Positions 1-10,652 are shown, counted from the stretch's first letter. The stretch is DNA of 64,000 bases from Pseudomonas veronii (GCF_001439695.1 NZ_JYLL01000007.1:248001-312000); one strand, 5' to 3'. Notes: a model not told the origin generated them from the letters alone. Translations and numbers: made by a program.

Positions 1-941
1 GCAAAGACATCATGGAAGGTGCCGACGCCTTCGAAACCATCACCCGCACCCACGTGCGCTTTGGCACCACGTCGCTGCTGGCCACCACCATGACCGCGCC
101 GGTGGATGAAATCTCCAGCGTGCTCGGCCAGCTCGGCAGCTTCTGCGCGCAACGCCCGAGCGGCAGCGCCCGGGTCCTCGGCGTACACCTGGAAGGGCCC
201 TACATCAATCCGGGCAAACTCGGCGCGCAACCCAACTTCGCCCACACCGCATTGATGGAAGAAGTGGAAGCCTACCTGCGCCTGGCGCCGATCCGGGTGA
301 TCACCATCGCCCCGGAAATCGCCGGGCATGACCGCCTGATCCGCGCCCTCAGTACACGCGGCGTGCGTATGCAGATCGGCCACACCCTGGGCAGCTATGA
401 GGAAGGCGTCGCCGCCCTCGCCGCCGGCGCCACCAGCTTCACGCATTTGTATAACGCCATGAGCCCGCTGCATCACCGTGAGCCCGGCATCGTCGGCGCG
501 GCGCTGGCCCACGCGCAGTACGCGGAATTGATCCCGGATTTGCTCCACGTACACCCCGGCGCCATGCGCGTGGCCCTGCGCGCGATCCCATGCCTGTACT
601 GCGTCACCGATTCCACCGCCGCCGCCGGCATGCCCGACGGCGAATACAAGCTGGGCAGCCACACCGTGACCAAATGCCTGGGCGGCGTGCGCCTGGCCGA
701 CGGCACCCTGGCTGGCAGCACCCTGACCATGGATCAGGCGCTGCGCAACCTGGTGAAGATCGGCCTGCCCATCAGCGAAGCCTCACAACGCCTGTCGCAA
801 TTTCCGGCGGACTACCTGGGCCTGGAACAACGCGGCCGCCTGCAACCCGGCAGCTTTGCCGACTGCGTGCGCCTGGACCGCTCCCTGCACCTCACCGACG
901 TCATGGTCGAAGGAGAAACCATTGTCTTCAAAAATGCTTGA
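1..941 (+). CDS. nagA: N-acetylglucosamine-6-phosphate deacetylase, 5'-truncated
   Basis: Deacetylates GlcNAc-6-phosphate to glucosamine-6-phosphate and acetate in the cytoplasm. The first in-frame codon is at base 3; about 55-60 N-terminal residues, including the first metal-site motif, lie outside the window. Visible hallmarks of the amidohydrolase family are HLEGPYIN, the metal/substrate-binding IGHTLGSYEEG and THLYNAMSPLHHREPG, and the catalytic-Asp segment CVTDSTAAAGMPDGEY. The C-terminus GRLQPGSFADCVRLD is typical of NagA. The stop overlaps the next gene by about 20 bases, which argues for translational coupling in a nag operon. The internal ATG at 12 is not the start, because the frame is open to the window edge and homology continues upstream. 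Confidence 0.95.
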   Translation, partial: KDIMEGADAFETITRTHVRFGTTSLLATTMTAPVDEISSVLGQLGSFCAQRPSGSARVLGVHLEGPYINPGKLGAQPNFAHTALMEEVEAYLRLAPIRVITIAPEIAGHDRLIRALSTRGVRMQIGHTLGSYEEGVAALAAGATSFTHLYNAMSPLHHREPGIVGAALAHAQYAELIPDLLHVHPGAMRVALRAIPCLYCVTDSTAAAGMPDGEYKLGSHTVTKCLGGVRLADGTLAGSTLTMDQALRNLVKIGLPISEASQRLSQFPADYLGLEQRGRLQPGSFADCVRLDRSLHLTDVMVEGETIVFKNA

Positions 942-1944
942 AGAGGCCCTCGCCTCCAGCGACGCGGTCGCGGCGCAGTTGCAACGCCTGGCCCCGCGCC
1001 TGCAAGACATCGCCGAGCGCCTGCGCCGTCAGCCGCCGCACGTGGCGATGACTGTCGCTCGCGGCAGTTCCGACCACGCCGCGAGCTACTTCGCCTACCT
1101 GGCCATGCAGCACGTGGGCATTCCGGTGGCGTCGTTGCCGATGTCGGTGGTGACCCTGCTGCACGCGCCGTTGAAGGTCAGCGGCCAGGTCGCATTCGCC
1201 TTCTCTCAGTCGGGCCAGAGCCCGGACCTGGTCGACAGCCTGCGCCTGCTGCGCCAACGCGGCGCCTTGAGCATCTCGCTGGTGAATGCCGAAGACTCGC
1301 CCCTGGAAGCCGCCTGCGAATTCCACGTGCCGCTGTGCGCCGGGCCGGAACTCAGCGTGGCCGCGACCAAGAGCTTTATCGCGACCCTCAGCGCCAGCGC
1401 GCTGTTGATCGGCCACTGGAACCAGGAAACCGACCTGCTGCACGCCTGCCGTGCGTTGCCCGATGGCCTGCGCGAGGCGGCCAAACAGGATTGGACGAAC
1501 GCCATCGACGCCCTGCGCGACTGCCAGCAGTTGATGGTCATCGGCCGAGGCGCCGGTTTTGCCATCGCCCAGGAAGCCGCGCTCAAGCTCAAGGAAACCT
1601 CGGCGATCCAGGCCGAAGCTTTCAGCAGCGCCGAGGTGCGTCACGGGCCGATGGCCTTGATCGACGACAACTACCCGCTGCTGATATTCGCCCCACGCGG
1701 TGCCGAGCAAGCCGGCCTGTTGAGCCTGGCCGCCGATATGCGCCAACGCGGCGCCCGCGTGTTGCTGGCCGCGCCGGACGATATCGCCGAACGCGACCTG
1801 CCGCTGAGCCGCGCCGAACACCCGAGCCTGGACCCGATCCTGGCCATCCAGAGTTTCTATGTCATGGCCGCCGGCCTGGCGCTCGCCCGTGGCATGAACC
1901 CGGACCAGCCGCGCCACCTGAGCAAAGTGACCCGCACCCACTGA
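922..1944 (+). CDS. SIS-domain glucosamine-6-phosphate deaminase (NagB-II type)
   Basis: About 340 residues with two sugar isomerase (SIS) domains, as in the isomerase half of GlmS but without the glutaminase half. In nag operons such proteins act as glucosamine-6-phosphate deaminases giving fructose-6-phosphate. Motifs: ARGSSDHAASYFAYL and FSQSGQSPDLVDSL in SIS 1; GRGAGFAIAQEAALKLKET and EAFSSAEVRHGPMALI in SIS 2, the latter with the Glu-His region seen in GlmS. I place the start at TTG 922 because AGGAG at 911-915 sits 6 bases upstream; the first ATG (934) is 18 bases from that site. The gene follows nagA by overlap and precedes nagF. It is often annotated as a GlmS-like or aminotransferase protein. 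Confidence 0.88.
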   Translation: MSSKMLEEALASSDAVAAQLQRLAPRLQDIAERLRRQPPHVAMTVARGSSDHAASYFAYLAMQHVGIPVASLPMSVVTLLHAPLKVSGQVAFAFSQSGQSPDLVDSLRLLRQRGALSISLVNAEDSPLEAACEFHVPLCAGPELSVAATKSFIATLSASALLIGHWNQETDLLHACRALPDGLREAAKQDWTNAIDALRDCQQLMVIGRGAGFAIAQEAALKLKETSAIQAEAFSSAEVRHGPMALIDDNYPLLIFAPRGAEQAGLLSLAADMRQRGARVLLAAPDDIAERDLPLSRAEHPSLDPILAIQSFYVMAAGLALARGMNPDQPRHLSKVTRTH

Positions 1945-1965
1945 GTGGCGTGCTGCGATTTCCTG

Positions 1966-4491
1966 ATGAGTACCGTGCCCATGTCCAACAACAATAATGC
2001 ATTGACCCTCGGCGCCCCCCTCAGCGGGCCGGTGCTGGCCCTGGGCAACGTCCCCGACGAAGTATTCGCCAGCGGCGCCATGGGTGACGGCCTGGCCATC
2101 GATCCGCTGAACGATAGCCTGTACGCACCGTGCGACGGCGAGATCATCCATGTCGCGCGCACCGGGCATGCGCTGACGCTTCGCGCGCAGAACGGCGCCG
2201 AGCTGTTGATGCATGTGGGCATCGACACCGTAGAGTTGAACGGCGAAGGGTTCGCCCTGCTGGTGAAGAACGGTGCGCAGGTGAGCAAGGGCCAGGCGCT
2301 GATACAGTTCGATCTGGACCGGATTGCGCGCCAGTGCAAAAGCCTGGTCAGCCTGATCATTCTCACCAACAGCGAGCGCTTCGAACTGACACCGCTGCCG
2401 CTGCGCTCAGTCAAACACGGTGAACCGCTGGCGCGCGTGGCGCTGCGTTCCGGCGCCGCGCTGCAAACCGCTGTGGATAACTCCGTCGCGCAAGCCAGCG
2501 CCAACGTGCGGATCACCCATCGCGGCGGCTTGCATGCGCGTCCGGCGGCATTGATCCGCAAGACCGCACAAGCGTTCAGCAGCCAGACGCAGTTGCATTT
2601 CGCCGGCAAGTCGGCGGCGTGCGACAGCTTGATCGGCCTGATGGGGCTGGGCATCGGTGAGGGCGATGAGGTGCGTGTCACCTGTCGCGGCAAGGATTGT
2701 GCGGCGGCGTTACAGGCGCTGGTCGCCGCGCTGTCTGTCGCCATCGGCGAAGAACCTCACACGCCGATGGCGGCCGCTCCACGCCGCGCGAACACCGAGG
2801 TCGGTGTGTTGCAAGGTGTCTGTGCGGCACCGGGCCTGGTGTGCGGGCCGCTGTTCCGCCTGAGCACGATCGAGTTGCCGGCCGATACCGGCAACCACTG
2901 CGCCGACGAACAGTTGCAACGGCTGGACGCGGCCCTTGAGCAAGTGCGCGGCGAAATCCGCACCACCCTGGACCTCGCCCGCCAACGCCGAAATGCCGAA
3001 GAAGAAGACATCTTCGCCGCCCACCTCGCCTTGCTGGAAGACCCCGCCCTGCTGGACACCGCCACCCGCACCATCGAGCACGGCAGCGCCGCGACCCACG
3101 CCTGGCGCGATGCGATCCAGGCGCAATGCGCGGTGTTGCTGGGCCTGGGCAAGCCGTTGCTGGCCGAGCGTTCCAACGACCTGCGCGACCTGCAACAACG
3201 GGTGCTGCGCGTGCTGCTCGGCGAAGCGTGGCACGTCGAGTTGCCTGCCGGGGCGATTGTCAGCGCCCACGAGTTGACCCCGTCGGACCTGCTCCAACTG
3301 AGCGCGCAACACGCCGCCGGCCTTTGCATGGCCGAGGGCGGCGCCACCTCCCATGTCGCGATCCTGGCCCGCGGGAAAGGCTTGCCGTGCGTGGTGGCAT
3401 TGGGCGCCGAAGTGCTCGATGTGCCCCAAGGCCAACGCGTGGTGCTCGACGCGGCCAACGGTCGCCTGGAGCTGGCGCCCAGCGCGACGCGCCACGCCGA
3501 AGTCGAGCGGATTCGCGAAACACAGAACCTGCGTCGCCAGGAACAACAGACCCAGGCCCGACTGCCAGCGAACACCCGCGATGGCATGACCATCGAAGTC
3601 GCCGCCAATGTCGCCTCCAGCGCCGAGGCCCAGGTGGCGTTTGAAAACGGCGCCGATGGCATCGGCCTGCTGCGCACCGAGTTCCTCTTCGTCGACCGCC
3701 GCACCGCGCCGGATGAACAGGAACAACGCCAGGCCTATCAAGCCGTGCTGGATGCGATGGGCGACAAGTCGGTGATCATCCGCACCATCGACGTGGGCGG
3801 CGACAAACAGCTCGACTACCTGCCGCTGCCGGTCGAGGCCAACCCGGTGCTGGGCCTGCGCGGCATTCGCCTGGCCCAGGTGCGCCCCGACGTGCTCGAC
3901 CAGCAACTGCGCGCACTGCTGCAAGTCAGCCCGCTGGCGCGCTGCCGCATCCTGCTGCCGATGGTCAGCGAAGTCGACGAACTGCTGCAGATCCGCCAAC
4001 GCCTGGATGAACTGTGCGCCGAGCTGCAACTGACCCAACGCCCAGAACTGGGGGTGATGATCGAAGTGCCCGCCGCCGCGCTGATGGCCGAACAACTGGC
4101 CAGGCATGCCGACTTCCTGTCCATCGGCACCAATGACCTGTCCCAGTACACCCTGGCCATGGACCGCGACCACGCCGGCCTCGCCGCGCGGGTCGATGCG
4201 CTGCACCCGGCGCTGCTGCGGCTGATCGCCCAGACCTGCACGGGCGCGGCCAAACACGGGCGTTGGGTCGGCGTGTGCGGCGCCTTGGCATCCGACCCGC
4301 TGGCGACGCCGGTGCTGGTCGGGCTGGGGGTCAGCGAGCTGTCGGTCAGCCCGCCGCAGATCGGCGAAATCAAGGACCGCGTCCGCCATCTGGACGCGGC
4401 GCAATGCCGGCAACTGAGCCTGGGCCTGCTCGACCTGAGCAGCGCCAAGGCGGTACGCCAAGCCTGTCAACACCACTGGCCGCTGAGCTGA
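1966..4491 (+). CDS. nagF: PTS multiphosphoryl protein EIIA(Glc-type)-HPr-EI for GlcNAc
   Basis: A single polypeptide carrying three phosphorelay modules from PEP to the NagE permease. From ATG 1966, the EIIA domain covers about 15-160, with phospho-His83 in LLMHVGIDTVELNGEGF. HPr covers about 170-255, with His190 in GGLHARPAA. EI covers about 280-840, with His463 in GGATSHVAILARGKG, the PEP/Mg motif DFLSIGTNDLSQYTLAMDRD and Cys771 in GVCGALASD. All catalytic residues are present. The start is uncertain: an in-frame GTG at 1945 abuts the previous stop, and ATG 1966 and 1981 are both possible because no strong Shine-Dalgarno is visible. It sits between the deaminase and nagE in one operon. The second such protein at 12777-15308 serves the trehalose locus. 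Confidence 0.93.
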   Translation: MSTVPMSNNNNALTLGAPLSGPVLALGNVPDEVFASGAMGDGLAIDPLNDSLYAPCDGEIIHVARTGHALTLRAQNGAELLMHVGIDTVELNGEGFALLVKNGAQVSKGQALIQFDLDRIARQCKSLVSLIILTNSERFELTPLPLRSVKHGEPLARVALRSGAALQTAVDNSVAQASANVRITHRGGLHARPAALIRKTAQAFSSQTQLHFAGKSAACDSLIGLMGLGIGEGDEVRVTCRGKDCAAALQALVAALSVAIGEEPHTPMAAAPRRANTEVGVLQGVCAAPGLVCGPLFRLSTIELPADTGNHCADEQLQRLDAALEQVRGEIRTTLDLARQRRNAEEEDIFAAHLALLEDPALLDTATRTIEHGSAATHAWRDAIQAQCAVLLGLGKPLLAERSNDLRDLQQRVLRVLLGEAWHVELPAGAIVSAHELTPSDLLQLSAQHAAGLCMAEGGATSHVAILARGKGLPCVVALGAEVLDVPQGQRVVLDAANGRLELAPSATRHAEVERIRETQNLRRQEQQTQARLPANTRDGMTIEVAANVASSAEAQVAFENGADGIGLLRTEFLFVDRRTAPDEQEQRQAYQAVLDAMGDKSVIIRTIDVGGDKQLDYLPLPVEANPVLGLRGIRLAQVRPDVLDQQLRALLQVSPLARCRILLPMVSEVDELLQIRQRLDELCAELQLTQRPELGVMIEVPAAALMAEQLARHADFLSIGTNDLSQYTLAMDRDHAGLAARVDALHPALLRLIAQTCTGAAKHGRWVGVCGALASDPLATPVLVGLGVSELSVSPPQIGEIKDRVRHLDAAQCRQLSLGLLDLSSAKAVRQACQHHWPLS

Positions 4492-4517
4492 CAACAACAA
4501 GAAAAGGGAGACACGCC

Positions 4518-6209
4518 ATGTACCAACACCTTATCGAAGGCCTGCAACGCCTGGGCCGTGCGCTGATGCTGCCGATCGCGATCCTGCCGATCGCCGGCCT
4601 GCTGCTGCGCCTGGGCGACACCGACCTGCTCAACATCGCGGTGATGCACGACGCCGGGCAGGCGATCTTCGCCAACCTTGCGCTGATCTTCGCCATCGGC
4701 ATCGCCGTGGGCTTTGCCCGCGACAATAACGGCACGGCCGGTTTGGCCGGGGCCATCGGCTACCTGGTGATGATCTCGACGCTCAAGGTGATGGACTCGA
4801 CCATCAACATGGGCATGCTCGCCGGGATCGCCAGCGGCCTGATGGCGGGCGGGCTGTATAACCGCTTCAAGGACATCAAGCTGCCGGAGTACCTGGCGTT
4901 CTTCGGCGGGCGGCGATTCGTGCCGATTGTCACCGGGTTCAGCGCGGTCGGCCTGGGCGTGATCTTTGGCCTGATCTGGCCGCCGATCCAGCACGGCATC
5001 AACAGCTTCGGCGTGTTGCTGATGGAAAGCGGCAGCCTGGGGGCCTTCGTGTTTGGCGTGTTCAACCGCCTGCTGATCGTCACCGGCCTGCACCATATCC
5101 TCAACAACATGGCGTGGTTCGTGTTCGGCAGCTTTACCGACCCGGTGACCGGCGCGGTGGTGACCGGCGACCTGACCCGCTACTTCGCTGGCGACCCGAA
5201 AGGTGGCCAGTTCATGACCGGCATGTTCCCGGTGATGCTGTTCGGCCTGCCCGCCGCGTGCCTGGCGATGTACCGCAATGCCCTGCCGGAACGACGCAAA
5301 GTGATGGGCGGGATTTTCCTGTCGATGGCGCTGACCTCGTTCCTGACCGGCGTGACCGAGCCGATCGAATTCGCCTTCATGTTCCTCGCGCCGTTCCTGT
5401 ACCTGCTGCATGCGCTGCTGACCGGGCTGTCGATGGCGGTCACCAACCTGCTGGATATCCACCTCGGGTTTACTTTCTCCGGCGGCTTTATCGACATGGT
5501 GCTGGGCTGGGGCAAGTCCACCAACGGTTGGCTGGTCGTACCGGTCGGCCTGGCTTATGCGGCGATTTACTACAGCGTGTTCAGCTACTGCATCCGCCGC
5601 TTCAACCTGAAGACACCGGGCCGCGAAGATATCCCGGTAGCGCAGGCCGAAGCGATGAGCGATAACCAGCGCGCCACGGCTTACATCCACGCGCTGGGAG
5701 GGGCGGACAACCTGCTCAGCGTCGGGGCTTGCACCACGCGCCTGCGCCTGGACATGGTCGACCGCAACAAAGCGGTGGATGCACAGTTGAAAGCCCTCGG
5801 CGCGATGGCCGTGGTGCGGCCGGGCAACGGCGGCAGTTTGCAGGTGGTGGTCGGGCCGATGGCCGACAGCATTGCCGATGAGATTCGCCTGGCGATGCCA
5901 GCGTTTGTGGCGGGCGCGCCGGTGGATAAACCGGTCGCGGTCAATGTGCAGGAAGCCGAGCAATGGTTGAGTGCATTGGGCGGCCGGGGGAATGTGCGCC
6001 AGCTGGAAGCGGTGGCGATGACCCGGTTGCGGGTGGAGCTGGGGGATGATTCGGTGGTGTCCGAGGCTCAACTGACGGCGCTTGGTTGCCAAGGCATCAG
6101 CCAACTTGATAGCGGTGTTTGGCACCTGCTGATTGGTGACAAGGCCTCGGGTTTGGGTGAGGTATTGGAGCGACTGGTCAGCGGCCATGAGGTCGGCGCC
6201 AGGGTTTAA
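4518..6209 (+). CDS. nagE: PTS N-acetylglucosamine permease EIICB with a second, degenerate EIIB domain
   Basis: Inner-membrane GlcNAc transporter, 563 residues. The start ATG 4518 has AAGGGAG at 4504-4510. EIIC (about 1-370) is highly hydrophobic, with GLHHILNNMAWFVFG and GVTEPIEFAFMFLAP, typical of the glucose-glucoside family. The first EIIB domain (about 380-455) has the phosphoryl-accepting cysteine in ACTTRLRL (Cys405). A second EIIB-like domain (about 478-555) repeats the fold pattern LSALGGRGNVRQ...MTRLRVEL, but Met501 replaces the cysteine, so it cannot be phosphorylated in the usual way. No EIIA domain is attached; NagF supplies it. The gene ends the nag operon and is followed by a REPIN. 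Confidence 0.93.
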   Translation: MYQHLIEGLQRLGRALMLPIAILPIAGLLLRLGDTDLLNIAVMHDAGQAIFANLALIFAIGIAVGFARDNNGTAGLAGAIGYLVMISTLKVMDSTINMGMLAGIASGLMAGGLYNRFKDIKLPEYLAFFGGRRFVPIVTGFSAVGLGVIFGLIWPPIQHGINSFGVLLMESGSLGAFVFGVFNRLLIVTGLHHILNNMAWFVFGSFTDPVTGAVVTGDLTRYFAGDPKGGQFMTGMFPVMLFGLPAACLAMYRNALPERRKVMGGIFLSMALTSFLTGVTEPIEFAFMFLAPFLYLLHALLTGLSMAVTNLLDIHLGFTFSGGFIDMVLGWGKSTNGWLVVPVGLAYAAIYYSVFSYCIRRFNLKTPGREDIPVAQAEAMSDNQRATAYIHALGGADNLLSVGACTTRLRLDMVDRNKAVDAQLKALGAMAVVRPGNGGSLQVVVGPMADSIADEIRLAMPAFVAGAPVDKPVAVNVQEAEQWLSALGGRGNVRQLEAVAMTRLRVELGDDSVVSEAQLTALGCQGISQLDSGVWHLLIGDKASGLGEVLERLVSGHEVGARV

Positions 6210-6230
6210 GAGAGGTAGTGGTTGTTCTGG

Positions 6231-6320
6231 CCTCATCGCGGGCAAGCCCCCTCCCACATTTGCCCGAGTTCCAACGCTGGAATGCGGGTAAATGTGGGAG
6301 CGGGCTTGCCCGCGATGAGG
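6231..6320. repeat. REPIN (two inverted REP sequences)
   Basis: Two REP units of the GGGAGCGGGCTTGCCCGCGA family face each other at 6231-6261 and 6291-6320, each flanked by CCTCATCG/CGATGAGG. Together they form a long hairpin between nagE and the convergent YqfO-like gene. Such elements are abundant in Pseudomonas intergenic space and mobilised by RAYT transposases; none is encoded here. Confidence 0.9.
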
Positions 6321-6332
6321 CCCTTACAGCCA

Positions 6333-6370
6333 ACAAAAAACCCACTGACCAAACTGGCCCAGCGGGTTTC
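6333..6370 (-). terminator. Rho-independent terminator for the purL-yqfO transcript
   Basis: Read on the minus strand, AAACCCGCTG and CAGTGGGTTT form a 10-bp stem (one G-U pair), immediately followed by a T run. It lies just past the stop of the minus-strand gene at 6391. Confidence 0.7.
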
Positions 6371-6390
6371 TCGTTCATGCAATCAACGAA

Positions 6391-6702
6391 TCAGAAATCC
6401 GCCAACCGCCACACCTCATACGCCGGTGTCTCATAGGGATGGCTCTGCTTCAACGCAGCCACAACAGCCACGATCAGCTCATCCGCCACCACCAGCTCAA
6501 CCTTCCACTCTTCAACCACTTCAACCTGGCCAACTTGCCCGAGAAACGGCTGGCTGCCGTCCAACGCGCGGAATTGGCCCTGGCCCAGCACTTGCCAGGC
6601 GCAGCTGTCGTAGTCGCCGATGCGCCCGCCGCCAGCTGCGAAGACGGCAGCTTTCACCGCCTCCACATGGCTGCCGGGCACGAAGAAGCTGAGCTTGTAC
6701 AC
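6391..6702 (-). CDS. YqfO-like (NIF3/CutA-fold domain) protein
   Basis: A 103-residue single-domain protein. The N-terminal MYKLSFFVPGSHVEAVKAAV, the glycine-rich AAGGGRIGDYDSC and the C-terminal QSHPYETPAYEVW match the small PII/CutA-like domain found inserted in YqfO/NIF3 proteins and free-standing in gammaproteobacteria. The biochemical role is unknown. It starts with GTG at 6702, 4 bases after the purL stop, so it is probably co-transcribed with purL and ends at the terminator at 6333-6370. The family assignment is firm; function is not. Confidence 0.8.
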   Translation of the reverse strand: MYKLSFFVPGSHVEAVKAAVFAAGGGRIGDYDSCAWQVLGQGQFRALDGSQPFLGQVGQVEVVEEWKVELVVADELIVAVVAALKQSHPYETPAYEVWRLADF

Positions 6703-6706
6703 CGCT

Positions 6707-9700
6707 TTAGTTCACCCACACGCGCGCGTTGCGGAACATCCGCATCCACGCGCCGTCTTCGTTCCACTCTTCCGGGCGCCACGAGTTCTGCACGGCGCGG
6801 AATACACGCTCCGGGTGCGGCATCATGATGGTGACGCGACCGTCGCGGCTGGTAAGGCCGGTGATCCCGCGCGGCGAACCGTTCGGGTTGGCCGGGTAGC
6901 TTTCGGTGACCTTGCCGTGGTTGTCGACGAAACGCATGGCGACGCAACCGGATACATCGGCTTCGAGCAAGGCTTCTTCGCTGGCGAACTCGGCATGGCC
7001 TTCACCGTGGGCGATGGCGATTGGCATACGCGAACCGGCCATGCCTTGCAGGAAGATCGAGTTGGACTCCTGCACCTGCACCATGGCGACACGAGCTTCG
7101 AACTGCTCGGAACGGTTACGCACGAAGTGCGGCCAGAACTCGCTGCCCGGGATCAGTTCGTGGAGGTTGGACATCATCTGGCAACCGTTGCACACACCCA
7201 GGGTGAAGCTGTCGTTGCGTTCGAAGAAGCCCTGGAACGCGTCGCGGGCACGGCTGTTGAACAGGGCCGACTTGGCCCAGCCTTCACCGGCACCCAGCAC
7301 GTCGCCGTAGGAGAAACCGCCGCAGGCCACCAGGCCTTTGAACTCGTTGAGGTCGACGCGACCGGCGAGGATGTCGCTCATGTGTACGTCGATCGCATTG
7401 AAGCCGGCGCGGTCGAACGCGGCCGCCATTTCCACCTGGCCGTTGACGCCCTGCTCGCGCAGTACGGCAACCTGTGGGCGAATGCCTTTCTTGATGTACG
7501 GCGCGGCGATGTCCTGGTTGACGTCGAAGCTGAGCTTGGTGCTCAGGCCCGGGTTGTCTTCTTCCAGGATCACGTCGAATTCCTGCTCGGCGCAGTCGGC
7601 GTTATCGCGCAGGCGCTGGATCTGGTAGCTGGTCTCGGCCCACTGGCGTTGCAGCAGACGGCGCTGGCCTTCGAACACGGTATCGCCGTTGAAGACGATG
7701 TCGATCTGACCGTTGTTGATCGGCTGGCCGATCACGGCCACGCAATCGCCCAGGCCGGCGGCGCTGAACTGTGCCAATACGTTTGGCGTCGCGTCCTGGC
7801 GCACCTGGATCACCGCACCCAGCTCTTCGTTGAACAGGATGCCGTTGAGTTCAGAGGCGTCCTCGGCAACGCTGTCGAGCACCAGGTTCAAGCCGCAGTG
7901 ACCGGCGAAGGCCATCTCGACCACGCTGGTCAACAGACCACCGTCGGAACGGTCGTGGTAGGCCAGCAGGTGGCCGTCGGCGTTGAGGCCCTGGATCACG
8001 GCGAAGAAGGCTTTCAGGTCTTCGGCGTCATCGACGTCCGGCGCGTGTTTGCCGAGCTTGCCATGGGTTTGCGCGAGGATCGAGGCGCCCATGCGGTTCT
8101 GGCCACGGCCCAGGTCGATCAGGATCAGATCGGTGGTGCCCTTGTCCATGCGCAGTTGCGGGGTCAGGGTCTGGCGGATGTCGGTGACCGGCGCGAAACC
8201 GGTGACGATCAACGACAGTGGCGAGGTGACGCTCTTGTCCACGCCTTCGTCGTTCCAGCGGGTGGCCATGGACATGGAGTCCTTGCCCACCGGAATGGTG
8301 ATCCCCAGTTCAGGGCACAGCTCCATGCCGACAGCCTTGACGGTGTCGTACAGGCGCGCGTCTTCGCCGGGGTGACCGGCAGCGGACATCCAGTTGGCCG
8401 ACAACTTGATGTCGGACAGCTTGCCGATACGGGACGCGGCGATGTTGGTGAGGGTTTCACCAATGGCCATGCGGCCCGACGCCGGAGCGTCCAACAGGGC
8501 CAGCGGCGTGCGTTCGCCCATGGCCATGGCTTCACCGGTGTAGACGTCGAAGCTGGTGGCGGTGACGGCAACGTCGGCCACCGGCACTTGCCATGGGCCG
8601 ACCATTTGGTCACGGGCAACCAGGCCGGTGATGGTGCGGTCGCCGATGGTGATCAGGAAACTTTTGCTCGCGACCGCTGGGTGGTGCAGCACGCGTTCGA
8701 TGCTGTCGGCCAATTCCAGTGTGCTTGGGTCGAAGTCATCGCCCAGCTCGGTTTCACGTACCGCCGAGCGGTGCATGCGCGGGGCTTTGCCCAGCAGCAC
8801 TTCGAGCGGCATGTCCACCGGGCTGTTGCCGAAGTGGCTGTCGGTGACCGTCAGTTGCGGCTCGGCAGTGGCTTCGCCGACCACGGCAAACGGGCAACGC
8901 TCGCGTTCGCAGATGGCCTGGAAGCGCGCGAAGTCTTCAGGACCGACGGCCAGGACGTAGCGTTCCTGGGACTCGTTGCTCCAGATTTCGTGCGGGGCCA
9001 TGCCCGGCTCGTCGTTTGGAATGTTGCGCAGTTCGAAACGGCCGCCACGCTCGCCATCGTTGACCAGTTCCGGGAAGGCGTTGGACAAACCGCCGGCGCC
9101 GACGTCGTGGATGAAGCTGATCGGGTTCTTGTCACCCAACTGCCAGCAACGGTCGATGACTTCCTGGCAGCGGCGCTCCATCTCTGGGTTTTCGCGCTGT
9201 ACCGAAGCGAAGTCCAGGTCTGCCGAGCTGGTGCCGGTGGCCATGGAGGAAGCCGCGCCGCCGCCCAGGCCGATCAGCATCGCCGGGCCGCCGAGCACGA
9301 TCAGCTTGGAGCCGACCAGGATCTCGCCTTTCTTGACGTGTTCTTCACGGATGTTGCCCATGCCGCCGGCCAACATGATCGGCTTGTGGTAACCGCGCAC
9401 TTCGTCGCCACGCGGGGTGGTGATGGACTGTTCGAAGGTACGGAAATAACCGGTCAGCGCCGGACGGCCGAATTCGTTGTTGAACGCGGCGCCGCCCAGC
9501 GGGCCTTCGATCATGATGTCCAGCGCGGTGACGATGCGCTCCGGCTTGCCGTAGGGCACTTCCCACGGCTGTTCGAAGCCCGGGATCTGCAGGTTGGACA
9601 CGGTAAAACCGGTCAGCCCGGCCTTGGGCTTGGCGCCACGGCCGGTGGCACCTTCGTCGCGGATCTCGCCGCCGGAACCGGTGGCTGCGCCCGGGAACGG

Positions 9701-10603
9701 GGCAATTGCGGTCGGGTGGTTGTGGGTCTCGACTTTCATCAGGATGTGTACCGGTTCCCGCACCGCGCCGTACTGGCGGGTTTCAGGGTCCGGGAAGAAA
9801 CGACCGGCGACGCTGCCGACGATGACCGAAGCGTTGTCCTTATAAGCCGACAGAACGCCTTCGCTGTGCATCACGTAGGTGTTCTTGATCATGCCGAACA
9901 GGCTTTTTTCCTGGCTTTCGCCGTCGATGTCCCAACTGGCGTTGAAGATCTTGTGACGGCAGTGCTCGGAGTTGGCCTGGGCGAACATCATCAGTTCGAT
10001 GTCGTGCGGGTTGCGCTTCAAGCCGTTGAAGGCGTTGACCAGATAATCGATCTCGTCTTCGGCCAGGGCCAGGCCCAGCTCGGTGTTGGCCTTCGCGAGG
10101 GCGGCGCGGCCACCGCCGAGCACGTCAATCGCGGTCAGCGGCTTGGGCTCGGCGTGGCTGAACAGAGCACCGGCCTGTTCCAGCTGGCTGACGATGATCT
10201 GGGTCATGCGGTCGTGCAGGCTGCCGGCGATCAGCTCGGCTTCGGCCTCGCTGAACTGGCCCGCGACATAGAAGGCAATACCGCGTTCCAGGCGCTGGAT
10301 TTTTTCCAGGCCGCAGTTGCGGGCGATATCGCTGGCCTTGCTCGACCAGGGCGAGATGGTGCCGAACCGCGGCAGAACCAGGAACAAGCGGCCAGTCGGC
10401 TCTTGAACGGGAACGCTTGGGCCGTACTTCAGAAGGCGTGCCAGCACTTGCTGTTCGTCGGCGGTCAAGACGCCGGTCACGTCGGCGAAATGAGCAAATT
10501 CAGCATACAGGCCTGTAACAGCTGGAACCTTCTGGCTCAGTTGCTCAAGGAGTTTGCTGTGGCGAAAGGCAGAAAGGGCAGGAGCGCCGCGCAGGATCAA
10601 CAT
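6707..10603 (-). CDS. purL: Phosphoribosylformylglycinamidine synthase
   Basis: Large-type PurL (1298 residues) that converts FGAR, glutamine and ATP to FGAM in step four of de novo purine synthesis. The order is N-terminal PurS-like region, linker, two AIR-synthase-like ATP-binding halves (for example [25 protein letters not shown] and [17 protein letters not shown]) and a C-terminal class-I glutamine amidotransferase with the nucleophile in [13 protein letters not shown] and [18 protein letters not shown]. The length is normal for gammaproteobacterial PurL. The start [13 protein letters not shown] matches the family. It is divergent from mltF, with about 285 bases between them that must hold both promoters. 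A long open frame on the opposite strand is a G+C artefact. Confidence 0.98.
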   Translation of the reverse strand: MLILRGAPALSAFRHSKLLEQLSQKVPAVTGLYAEFAHFADVTGVLTADEQQVLARLLKYGPSVPVQEPTGRLFLVLPRFGTISPWSSKASDIARNCGLEKIQRLERGIAFYVAGQFSEAEAELIAGSLHDRMTQIIVSQLEQAGALFSHAEPKPLTAIDVLGGGRAALAKANTELGLALAEDEIDYLVNAFNGLKRNPHDIELMMFAQANSEHCRHKIFNASWDIDGESQEKSLFGMIKNTYVMHSEGVLSAYKDNASVIVGSVAGRFFPDPETRQYGAVREPVHILMKVETHNHPTAIAPFPGAATGSGGEIRDEGATGRGAKPKAGLTGFTVSNLQIPGFEQPWEVPYGKPERIVTALDIMIEGPLGGAAFNNEFGRPALTGYFRTFEQSITTPRGDEVRGYHKPIMLAGGMGNIREEHVKKGEILVGSKLIVLGGPAMLIGLGGGAASSMATGTSSADLDFASVQRENPEMERRCQEVIDRCWQLGDKNPISFIHDVGAGGLSNAFPELVNDGERGGRFELRNIPNDEPGMAPHEIWSNESQERYVLAVGPEDFARFQAICERERCPFAVVGEATAEPQLTVTDSHFGNSPVDMPLEVLLGKAPRMHRSAVRETELGDDFDPSTLELADSIERVLHHPAVASKSFLITIGDRTITGLVARDQMVGPWQVPVADVAVTATSFDVYTGEAMAMGERTPLALLDAPASGRMAIGETLTNIAASRIGKLSDIKLSANWMSAAGHPGEDARLYDTVKAVGMELCPELGITIPVGKDSMSMATRWNDEGVDKSVTSPLSLIVTGFAPVTDIRQTLTPQLRMDKGTTDLILIDLGRGQNRMGASILAQTHGKLGKHAPDVDDAEDLKAFFAVIQGLNADGHLLAYHDRSDGGLLTSVVEMAFAGHCGLNLVLDSVAEDASELNGILFNEELGAVIQVRQDATPNVLAQFSAAGLGDCVAVIGQPINNGQIDIVFNGDTVFEGQRRLLQRQWAETSYQIQRLRDNADCAEQEFDVILEEDNPGLSTKLSFDVNQDIAAPYIKKGIRPQVAVLREQGVNGQVEMAAAFDRAGFNAIDVHMSDILAGRVDLNEFKGLVACGGFSYGDVLGAGEGWAKSALFNSRARDAFQGFFERNDSFTLGVCNGCQMMSNLHELIPGSEFWPHFVRNRSEQFEARVAMVQVQESNSIFLQGMAGSRMPIAIAHGEGHAEFASEEALLEADVSGCVAMRFVDNHGKVTESYPANPNGSPRGITGLTSRDGRVTIMMPHPERVFRAVQNSWRPEEWNEDGAWMRMFRNARVWVN

Positions 10604-10652
10604 CTTCGGGACAGCCTCGGGAAGGGGTGTGCTTTGAGGCCGTGCATTCTAA

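Noticed and set aside
928..2214. 428-codon minus-strand frame opposite the nag genes
   Set aside because: Shadow of the SIS-domain gene with no ribosome site or family motif; the same holds for the other long opposite-strand frames over nagF, nagE, guaA, der and iscS.
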